The position numbers were made by a program, and so were the translations under genes. The notes beneath the pieces are model-generated. The model did no database searches, was not told where the DNA came from, and saw only the letters and a program-made list of their open reading frames with translations. From Sanguinoderma infundibulare (lineage: Eukaryota > Basidiomycota > Agaricomycetes > Polyporales > Polyporaceae), in assembly GCA_032821775.1 (NCBI GenBank), contig JAVLRN010000007.1:930001-994000 (forward strand): a stretch of 64,000 nt of DNA, read 5' to 3'. Of the stretch, positions 43,840-52,968 are shown piece by piece; the stretch's first letter is position 1, and every line of letters starts with the position of its first letter.

Positions 43840-46800
43840 TACAGACGGCATCCGCACTGCTTCGCTGGCTCCAAGGCAAGTCATTCATTCTTGCCAAGGC
43901 TCATCCTAACCGCCACCGCCAGCTCTTACCAAGCACTGGTCATGATCGGACAAGGAGGCTGCAACAGTCAAACATGAAATGTTGCTCAGTTTGGGCGACT
44001 TCGTACGCACTGTCATCCTTCCCTCGGCCGGTCTTCAACCAGGGTCAACTTCTCGGCGCTTTCATGCTTTCCCAATCATTCTACTGCAACTCACGTCAAC
44101 CCGAAGGCGACTTAATGTCAGTCCTCATGCCAGTGCATCCCAGTCGGCGTCACTCTTCCTGGGCGAGGTTCCAATTTTCGCCTCCTGCGCGTGCGATAAA
44201 GACCTTGGAGCGGGGAAGGTGCAAAACACAGCGCCTTCCTTCGCGTTAGCGACTGCAGCCACAGTGCTCCTCTGGACCGGAAACCAACATAAGTATCCCC
44301 CATGGATTGGCCGGACATCTCTCAGAGGCCCTGCAACACTCCATGGGTCTGCCTCTAGGCCCCAACACCGCTCCTTACCTCGCTATGCTCGTCGCTCGTT
44401 TCTACACTTTCTGTATCATAGTCGGGGCTGCGCTCGCCGTTCCAGTGACGAAGCTTGCACCGCCCTCGGTCAAGCTCGATGATGCGACCTTCATAGGCAC
44501 GTCGGATTCGCTTGGCCGAGTCAACAAGTTTCTGGGTATACCTTTTGCCAAGCCGCCGTATGTCGTCCTTGCGTCGCTGTTCCGTTCAGTCAACACAACT
44601 GATTCCGTGTCTTGCAGGACTGGAGACCTCCGCTTCAACTTGCCTGTCATGGTAGATCGTTACAACGGCACCCACACAGTCACCGCATATGGGCCTGCTT
44701 GTCCGCAACAGGCCATCACCATTCCATTCCTGGAGGGCTTGGCCAAAGAAGCCACCGATTTCATGGCCAATGGGATCTATCAAGTCATTACTCAGTCGGC
44801 TGAAGACTGTGAGCTGAATGGTTTTTTCGCGTAGCGTTTCGACCTCTTGGGCGCTGACTGTGACGAATTCGAAGGTCTCTCTATCAACATTGTCGCCCCC
44901 GCGGGTGTGAAGCCCGGCGCGAATTTGCCGGTCGCAGTGGTGAGTACTTGATGATTTTGACATGTTTATATCGTCGTTTTAAACAGGCTCGTGCCGGAAC
45001 AGTGGATCTACGGAGGTACGTCTCAACAGTGGGGGACCGTCTTGTAACTAACGTTACGCGAAGGTGGTTTTGAGCTAGGTGGGACAAACACGTCGGTTCT
45101 CTTTCTCACCGAACTAAACTCGTAGCTGACAATGCTGTCAGATATGACGGAGGTGTGATCGTCCAGCGTTCGATCGAGCTCGACGAGCCCGTGATTTACG
45201 TGAGCATGAACTACCGGTGAGCCGCTGCGCTGACATTCGACTGTTGTCCATGCTAATTATCGTTTCAGAGTATCTGGTAAGATGACGCATGTATATCGTG
45301 ATGCTACATCTCTTCTGACCGTTGCCCAGCATACGGCTTCCTTGCGAGCAAAGAAGTCAAGGATGCCGGAGTGGGAAACCTCGGGTTGCAAGACCGTCAG
45401 TGCTCTTCGCTTCCGTATATGTAAAGGGATGAAATTCTCACGTCTGGGTGTCACAGAGCGTGTGGCCCTTCGCTGGATCCAGAAATACATCTCCGCGTTC
45501 GGAGGCGACCCCGCGAAGGTTACGATGTATGTCCGATCTCGCGACTGTTGTGTGTACACATGCTCATCGCGTCTTCCTGCAGATGGGGCGAGAGCGCTGG
45601 TGCAATCTCTGTTGGGCTGCACCTCGTCACGAACGGAGGCAATACCGAAGGTCTGTTCCGCGGAGCGTTTATGCAGTCCGGGTCGCCAATTCCGGTCGGC
45701 GACATCAGCCACGGACAGGACTTGTACGATGGCATAGTCGCCGACACTGGCTGCTCTGGCGTCGAGGATACACTGCAGTGCCTGCGGAAGGTCGACTTCG
45801 ACACGCTCAAGGCGGCTGTTGACAAGACACCCAGTATTTTCTCTTATCAGGTCGGCCCTAGTTCTTCTTGCGAACGGAGTACAGGCTTAACCGATTACCT
45901 TAGTCGCTCCGTTTGGCTTGGCTTCCGCGGGCCGATGGGGTTTTCTTGACGGCCCCCCCTCAGCAGCTCGTTCAGGACGGGATCATTGCAAATGTGCCGT
46001 TCATCACCGGTGTGAGTCACCACGCCTTCTCAAAACATGCCAGCCACCTTCTCTAACACTGTATCGGTCAGGACTGTGATGATGAAGGGACCATCTTCTC
46101 GCTCGCGAACATCAACGTCACGTGAGCCTCTGAAACGCGCCTACTCTGCGATTGCTGATCATGGGTCCGACGAGACAGGACCGAATCAGAGCTACGCGCG
46201 TACCTCAGGAAGACCTACGTTCAAGGCATCTCCGAGAGCAAGTTGGACCGGCTCCTGCAACTGTACCCGGCAGACATCACCCAAGGGTCCCCGTTCGACA
46301 CGGGCATCTTCGACGCGCTCACCCCGGAGTTCAAGCGGCTCGCAGCCATCCAGGGCGACTTGGTTTTCCAGGCACCCCGCCGGTTCTTGTTGGACAACAC
46401 CCCGAACGAGCAGCCGACGTGGTCGTTCCGTACGTGTCCTTCGTCTCGCGTAGTGCTGCCACCACCACCAACTGATATCTGGATTGGTTTCCAGTCAGCA
46501 AGCGCTTGAAGGACCTCCCCGGGATCGGCTCCGCGCACGGCACGGACGTCGCGAACGTGTACGGGGGCGGCGACATGACCGACTACCTCGTCAACTTCGT
46601 CAACAACCTCAACCCGAACGGTCCCACGGGCATCGAGTGGCCAAAGTACACACGCGACTCGCGCAATCAGCTGACCTTCCAGGACGACCTCGTCCCGCTC
46701 TTGATCACCAAGGATGACTACCGCGTCGAGGCCATGAACTTCCTCACCGATCTCTCCCTCCAGTACCCGCTCTAGCCTCTAGCGTATGTTCGATTTGGAG

Positions 46801-46870
46801 GTTGAACCCGATGCTGCTCGGATTTGTTGTTGTACTCCTTTCTAGAACCAATATGTAACCCCCGCGTAAG
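43840..46870 (+). repeat. Segmental duplication unit 2 (matches 18220-21290)
   Basis: Same gene and orientation as unit 1, including the upstream stretch with CAACAGTCAAACA and TTGCTCAGTTTGGGCGACTTCG. It begins about 300 bases after the foldback element; the intervening bases hold no gene. Confidence 0.85.
44385..46775 (+). CDS. Secreted type-B carboxylesterase/lipase, copy 2
   Basis: This is a near-identical paralogue of the gene at 18804-21199, with the same exon plan and the same 8-nt microexon (45269-45276). The signal peptide differs slightly (MLVARFYTFCIIVGAALAVP), and the Lys-Arg site after it has become Lys-Leu. The nucleophile WGESAGA and the His region IGSAHGTD are kept. The exons compared stay in frame, including a small CCC/CAG rearrangement at about 45953-45970 that keeps length. 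It is therefore probably functional. It ends at 46773-46775, and a fragment of a third paralogue follows directly. Confidence 0.87.
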
Positions 46871-46925
46871 AATTTGAACCAAGTTGGAACTTTAAGACAA
46901 GTACGAAGTTGCTGAATCACCAATA

Positions 46926-47201
46926 ATGATACCTAGTTCACCGCTTGTGCGGAACGGCTCGGACCTCGTCGACATGTACGGCGGCAAGGAGCTGACGGGC
47001 TACCTCGTCAGCTTTGCCAACGAGCTCCACCCGAACGGGGAGCGCGTCCCGTCGCAGTGGCCGCGGTCCACGGCCGACGAGCGGAGGATGCTGACCCCCT
47101 TCGACGGGGACACGCCGACGAGCATCACAGCAGACGACTACCGCATCGAGGGCATGGAGCTGCTGATCAAGGCATTACAAAATACGCCGCTGTCGATCTA
47201 G
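46926..47201 (+). pseudogene. C-terminal fragment of a third carboxylesterase
   Basis: A 91-codon open frame matches only the last exon of the two esterases (GSDLVDMYGGKELTGYLVSF ... SITADDYRIEGM). It is much more diverged than copies 1 and 2 are from each other. The position of the catalytic histidine (SAHGTD in the intact copies) reads RNGSD, and nothing upstream resembles the rest of the gene. I therefore take it as the remnant of an older tandem copy. Confidence 0.7.
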
Positions 47202-48230
47202 TGCCTGCTCGTGGACGCCTCCCGCCGCCGGCGGGTGAAGTCGGACTTTACTGGCCGCTTTTTGCTTTACATTTGCTTGATTTCCCTGTGATCGGAGCCT
47301 CCGGCTCACGCACGCGGTCGCTCGTTTTCCCGCATTCGTTACGTACATCATACTGTGCACGGCTGACGCTCAATACCGTTCTATCTCGTTAGATCGAGAG
47401 GTGCTTCGTCACACGTGTTCTGTTCACTACCGTACACTCCGTCCGAGATCGAGGCCGCTGTGACCCTACTATCCGAACGGGATTGAACGAGCAATATCGT
47501 ACCGTCTGACGTCCACGAGCTTCGCCATTCGGTCTGAACGCGTAAGCCACCTCGCGCAGTCTTCCCATGCGACCTTCACGAGAAGGGCAGACTGGATGAG
47601 GAACGGAATTGGGGAGTGGGTGAGGCAGATGATCATGTTCAAGTTGAGCAGCCGCGGATGGCTCTGCTAATGCTGCCCTTTGACTCTCGAGATGGAGGTT
47701 TGCTAAGTTCGAGCGTGCATGTAGTTGAAGAGTGGCAAAGGAGGAGGTGATGGCACGAGTGGATGGGAGGGAGGGAGGAATGCGGGGCCCGGGTCATGGG
47801 GAGGAGGGAGGAGGGTGGCGATGGGACAGGTAAGAAAAAGTATCCAAAATGATGGAGCGTGCTATCCGAGAATTGATGAGTAAACGGAATGATCATGAAG
47901 CATAAAATTAGGTAGAGGGACAGAGAGGGCGGGAGGATCAGGGCGTGAAAGTGGGGGCTAAAATGACCAGCAAGGTGATTGACTGGCCCGGACGGGAAGC
48001 TGAGAAGTGGAGATGTAGCGCGAGCCGGGGTCCGTCTAAAGAATGTCGGTCGCTTAGGGCAGGCGTAAAGGACGTCGAGAAGCCAATATTCTAGGGAAAG
48101 ATGGCCCTGATGAGTGGAACAATGGGTAGGTGTCAAGAAAGGGGGAGGAACTGGGATGGTCTGTCACTTCGAATATGGCCTAGGTCAGCGCCAGACGAGG
48201 GGCATGCGATAACGGACTTTCTTAACGATA
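47202..48230. other. Non-coding; right part belongs to a duplicated CMD unit
   Basis: No gene. From about 47690 on, purine-rich sequence (GGAATGATCATGAAGC, GGGACAGAGAGGGCGGGAGG) resembles 51130-51597 downstream of CMD copy 3. CMD copies 2 and 3 were therefore duplicated together with their 3' flanks. Confidence 0.5.
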
Positions 48231-48890
48231 TTATGACGTCGGGATGTCGAGATGGTCGTGACCGTTGAGAGAAACGACGAAACGGGTGGTCATGTTGTAC
48301 GCCGCACAAGTAGCCATGGCTTCGGCCACCTTGCGGTGCAACGTAGCCTCGTCGGGACAGAGCCCCGGCTTGGAAAACGCTGACAGCGTGTTCTTGAAGG
48401 TGCTATCTTGTACGTGGACGTTCGTGGTCATCTCGTCAGCTAGGTGGACAACAGCGAGCTGGGCGGGCGACAACTGATCGGGTCCTGTGGGAGAAGGGAC
48501 AGCGACGGGAGAGAGAGGGGTTTCAACGTCCCCGATGCGGACGATCTGCTCCGTCGTTACGCCAGCAGCCTTGGCGAGCTCTTCATGATGGGTCCATATG
48601 GAAGAGGCCCTGTTCCGGGCAGCGACCCGTAAAATTTATACGAGATGTGCTGGTCGTGAGCGGCATGACCACCGGCGAATAACGTATGTTATGCTACTTA
48701 CGATGGTCTCGCGAAGGTCATCTTCCAAGGTACTACCCGTGTTGATAGCCTCTAGAAGCTGGGACCATCCTGCAGCAATTGGAGGTGCGTGAAGCAGCAG
48801 AGTCCTGTGGAAGGAAAGGCGGCCGTTAGTAACCTGTCGCGCTCAAATCTCCTTTGCAACCGATCCTTGGACGCCATGTGATACATACGG
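48231..48890 (-). pseudogene. CMD-like copy 2, decayed, joined to SPT16 fragment
   Basis: This is the homologue of CMD copies 1 and 3. The second exon is open (AARNRASSIWTHHEELAKAAG ... CAAYNMTTRFVVSL), but the splice acceptor in front of it is lost: copy 3 reads CTACAG where this copy reads CGTATAA. In the first-exon part the former codon for the Arg in IRARRG is TGA. It has no start Met of its own; PRVPYV is continuous with the upstream SPT16 frame. It is thus not a working CMD gene, but part of it may be translated in the chimera described next. Confidence 0.75.
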
Positions 48891-50946
48891 CACTCGGGGT
48901 ACTTTGGATGGTAGGAGCTTCTTCTGCTCTTCTTCAACCTTGTCTTTCATGGACTGTAAGACCTCCTCTTGCACTGCACTGCGAGATTGGTTCCTCGGCG
49001 CTTCACTATCAGTCAATCTTTTCTTGTGTGGAGAGGCATTGTCGAAGTTGGCCATTCGCTTGGCTGTCGACAGATTCTTGACTGGAGCTTTCGACGATTC
49101 GATCTCATAACCGTGCGTGTAGAACATTATGTCTTCCACCAACCTGTAGCCCGAGGTTAGATAGGTCCCCTTGTCTGCGCCGATGAGGATAGTGTCGGTG
49201 AGTTGCCTAGCAAGAGTTATGATGAGAACCTCGGTGATGAATCCCACCACAAGAATACATAAACGAAAATCACTTTTTGCCGCCTTCCTCCATGCCGGTG
49301 AACGCCAGCACGAGGTTGAAGACCATGCCGGTGCGGAGCGTCCAGTGACTCTTCGCGGACGTCACATAGAAGGGATCACGAAACTCCAAACCAATCTGTT
49401 GAAGTGAATGATCTCAGAATACAGCTAGACGTGGGAAGCTTCGAAACATACACCGTAACCTATCTTCTTGACGAAATGCGACTTGAGATGGGGTTTGTGT
49501 TGTTTAACGTAAGATAATGCATGCTGGTACACGTCCTTCCCAACAACGCCGTCCTTCAGTTGATGCAAGAGGTGTGCTTGCAAGGAGACGAGAAGGGCAT
49601 AGGCATCTATTTGCTCCTATAAGTGCAACTAAGTGACGCGTGACCCGGTCTCGATTACTGAGCCGTCTCACCTTTGAAGGGTCCAAGATTAAGGTACGCG
49701 CAAGGTTAGCGCAATAACCCTTGTACCCCATACCGATCGCTACAAGGAGCACGCCCTTGTGCGAAATGTCATCCTGGGTGGACTGTGCCCCAAGACTAAT
49801 GTCATAACCGGAGCTCGTCGACTGAGATTGAATGATGGGCGGATAGCAGAACTCTACGGATGCCCAGTCTACCTATGGGTGACATACATAGCGTTTAGAG
49901 CAAACTGGAACAATGAAGCAGTGGTCACCTACATTGTTGAGCGCGGGACCCTTACCCCAGACTTTCATGTCGGGGCCTTTCGCCTTGTCCCCCTCTCCGT
50001 ATCCAATACGAGCCACGATCTGAGTCGAGAACGCTTCATGGGAGATCTTTCCCTCTCGGTCTAGGATAGTCTCAAGCTTCGGGGCAACGTAGTGCGTATA
50101 GACCGTCGATGAGAGATTAGCGGCTGTGGAAATGTATTTCTGACTCGGGGTCAAGAAGGATGCATGGGAGAGCCTAGCCGACCGCCTGTGGCACGTACCA
50201 GTTCCTTCTCATCCTTGACAGCAAGAAATGACGCAACGGCGGGTGCCATGTCCACGATGGTTGGTTTCTTCTCTGCGTCTGAAATAAGCTTGTTCCAATC
50301 ATCCACAAGCTTCCCGGACTGAGACTCTTTGGTCAACGTAGCAACTCGATTGTGGGAGGCGTAAGCTTGGAAGAAGCGGGTGAGAGCATCGATATCAGAC
50401 TCCATGGATCCTGGTCTTTGTCGGATGAAGAATTCGATCGGGACAGGTAAGTCTGCGTTCTTGAGTTGGCGCAGAAGTTTTGCTCCAGCCCGACGTTAAC
50501 AGTTAGCAGGCATATTGCCCAAGGCTGCTCATAAAATAGTATCTTACCTTTTGACGTCGAACAGAGAATGGTAAGCTGGTTCTTCTGAAAGAGGAGAAAC
50601 GTCCACGGGAACAGGACTCCACTGAGTAGCCACATCTGAATAGATTTACACGTCACTGGTTGAATAAGAAGTTAACGCTCTGCAATTGAAGGACAGTGGA
50701 CGCACTTGAAACGCAGTTGCCTTCCGAATTCGTTCGTCTTCCCCCAAGGGGTCCCCGATTACAAGTAGCAACGCGTCAGCATCGGCTATCGAGCTGTAGT
50801 CATCGTCCGCCTGCGCATTCTACGAGGCGCAAAATAAAGTTAGCTTGTCTTTAAGGCGCAAGGGGTTCCTTTCTCACGTTCCAGGCTCTGTAAACGCTTC
50901 GCAGTCGTCTGGAAAATAGTTCAGCGTCAAGCTCGATATTGGACAT
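48636..50946 (-). CDS. Chimeric gene: SPT16 N-terminal half fused to part of CMD
   Basis: The 5' part encodes the N-terminal half of the FACT histone-chaperone subunit SPT16: ADADALLLVIGDPLGEDER, MWLLSGVLFPW, LVDDWNKLISDAEKKP, GEGDKAKGPDMKVWGKG, HKGVLLVAIGMGYKGYCANL and VYQHALSYVKQHKPHLKSHF, i.e. the aminopeptidase-like domain. About nine introns keep phase. After RNQSRSAVQEEVLQSM and a coiled-coil-like KVEEEQKKL the SPT16 sequence stops, and the frame enters CMD copy 2 (VPRVP). A GTATGT donor at 48888 and a TACTAAC/CAG acceptor at 48805 would remove the CMD stop codon and join 48804-48702 in frame (TLLLHAPPIAAGW ... STLEDDLRE); read-through then ends at 48636. The dimerisation, middle and C-terminal parts of SPT16 are absent. 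Expression is unproven. Confidence 0.65.
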
Positions 50947-51597
50947 GGTTGAGCGGTGGATAAACGAGGATGATCAATGGTGAGAGACAAGGCGTTCCGA
51001 GTCCAATTGTCCGTAACGTCACGTGCCACGTCCGTGACGTCGCTCTGCAGTCGAGTCGGACTCAACTTCGGCACCATTGCACCTGCTCATATCTATCATG
51101 CCGTGTCAAATGCGACTAGGATACCTATAGCGTCTGGCACGCGTGTAATTGAAGTGTGGCTAAGGAGGAAGCGGCAGGAGTGCATCGGTGCGATGCAGGA
51201 CCTGGCGGTCATAGCGAGGCTGGAGGCAGCAACAGGGTCGCATCAAAAGGGGAAAACGTGTAGAAAATGTGGAAGCAGTACGATGGTCGAATGATCGTTA
51301 GCAACATATCATAAAATTAGTGGGTAGGAGGAATGATCAGGAAGCGTAAAGTTACATAGAGGCAGAGAGAGGGGCGAGATGGTCGGGGAGTGAAAATGAG
51401 AGAAATGGTCGACCGTGTGACTGGTGCAAGCAAGCAGGGAAAGACGAAGCTGACGGCAGGAAGGATAGGGTGTTGGAAAGAGAGAGGATGTGTGTCCAGA
51501 AAGGGGACGGGATGGGGGCGGTCTGCTTTGAATATGCGCCAGGTCAGCATGAGACGAGGGGCACATGATAACAGACTTAACAGTATTTAGGATGGCG
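50947..51597. other. Between chimeric gene and CMD copy 3; duplicated 3' flank
   Basis: No gene. From about 51130 the sequence resembles 47690-48230 (GGAATGATCAGGAAGC, purine-rich), the 3' flank of a CMD unit. The first ~180 bases are the SPT16 promoter side. Confidence 0.5.
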
Positions 51598-52280
51598 CTA
51601 ACCCCGGGGTACCGGACACGGTATGTCGGCACGGTCGTCGACGTCGAGAGCGACGAGAAAACGGCTGGTCATGTTGTACGCTGCGCAGGTGGCCACGGCT
51701 TCGACTACCTTGCGGTGCAACGTAGCCTCGTCGGGACAGAGCCCTGACTTGGAAAACGCTGACAGCGTGTTCTTGAAGGTATTGTCTTGTACGTGCACGT
51801 TCGTGGTCATTTCGTCGGCCAGGTGAAGGACAGCGAGCTGCGCAGCTGATAACTGAACAGGGCTGAGCGAAGGGACGTCGATGGGAGGGAGAGGCGTTTG
51901 GACGTCCCCGATGCGAGTAATCTGCTCAGTCGTCACACCGGCAGCCCGGGCAAGCTCTTCATGATGAATCCATACGAATGAGGCTCTGTTGCGAGCAGCA
52001 ACTCGTAAAATCTGTAGCGGATGTCCTAGACCGTGAGCGGAATTCAATTATCGCCAGCCATAGTGTACGTTGGGTTACTTACGACGATCTCGCGAAGGTC
52101 ATCTTCCAAGGTACTTCCCGTCCTGATAGCTCCTAGAAGCTTGGACCACCCTTCAGCGATCGGAGGCGCGTGGAGCAGAGTCCTGTCGAGGGGAAGGAGG
52201 CCACGAGCACCCCGTCGAGCCCGAATCTCGTCCCCAATCGATCCTTCAATATCCTGAGGAACATACGGCACACGGGGCAT
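51598..52280 (-). CDS. Carboxymuconolactone-decarboxylase-like protein, copy 3
   Basis: Exons 52083-52280 and 51598-52011 give 203 residues. Exon 1 has exactly the same length as in copy 1. It begins MPRVPYVPQD, continues RARRGARGLLPLDRTLLHAP, and in exon 2 has NRASFVWIHHEELARAAGV and CAAYNMTSRFLVALDV. A ten-residue insertion in the middle (PLPPIDVPS) distinguishes copies 2 and 3 from copy 1, so copies 2 and 3 are closest relatives. The gene is intact. The upstream frame stays open to 52439, but the conserved start at 52280 is preferred because copy 1 starts there. The function is not assigned. Confidence 0.8.
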
Positions 52281-52968
52281 TTCGGATTGCAGGACTGTGC
52301 TTGGGGTAAGATGCAGAGTGTGAGTCAGCGAATGGGCTGCGGCTAAAGATGGTACATGGGGAAGAAGTCGACACACCTGTATAAATGCAACTGTCGTGAG
52401 AAGGCTATTGGAATGGCGTTCCTCGGTGGCAATTCGCATGAACGCGTGACAGAAACCGCGCTCCTAGTAGGACCAATAGGGCCTTTGACAGTAAAGATAG
52501 AGCTGTTGCGTGAGAGTCGCGGCGGCTGGAAGTGCCTCGGAAAGTTGAAGCTGGTGGTCACAAGCGGATTCGATTCGCGCCCGAGCCCCCGACTTCCGAC
52601 ATTTCGAGTGGAATCATTTTTTCCAGAGAGTACCCCCCATAGACGATGTGTGTCGAGCAAGTCGCTCGTTTACGACACGGAGAATGCACGACGACAGCGT
52701 CGAAAGCACAGTGACGTTAAGAAATGTGGTTTCCGAAGCCCTTTGTTAACCACAAATTCACCCTTCATGCCTTTCAGGAACATGCAATATGGCGCCAGAC
52801 AGGGGTTCCATAGGGGCTCTGATAGCCATAGTCCCATTAGTCCACCAAGAAAAGGTATACAGGAAGAAAACACTCAAGATGCCGTAGTGCTTTTCATACA
52901 TCCCATATCGTCGTCTGCCATCATCATCATCCAATCATACACTTCGTCGCACTCTCGTCGTCCGTTCG
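52281..52968. other. Intergenic 0.7 kb
   Basis: A 218-codon plus-strand frame spans this stretch, but its composition is uneven, no domain is recognisable and it overlaps the end of the trehalase gene, so I do not call it. Nothing else is supported. Confidence 0.45.

Noticed and set aside
48805..48888. The TGA in CMD copy 2 as proof that the SPT16 fusion is dead
   Set aside because: The TGA lies within a stretch with GTATGT donor, TACTAAC branch site and CAG acceptor, whose removal keeps the frame; expression remains open.
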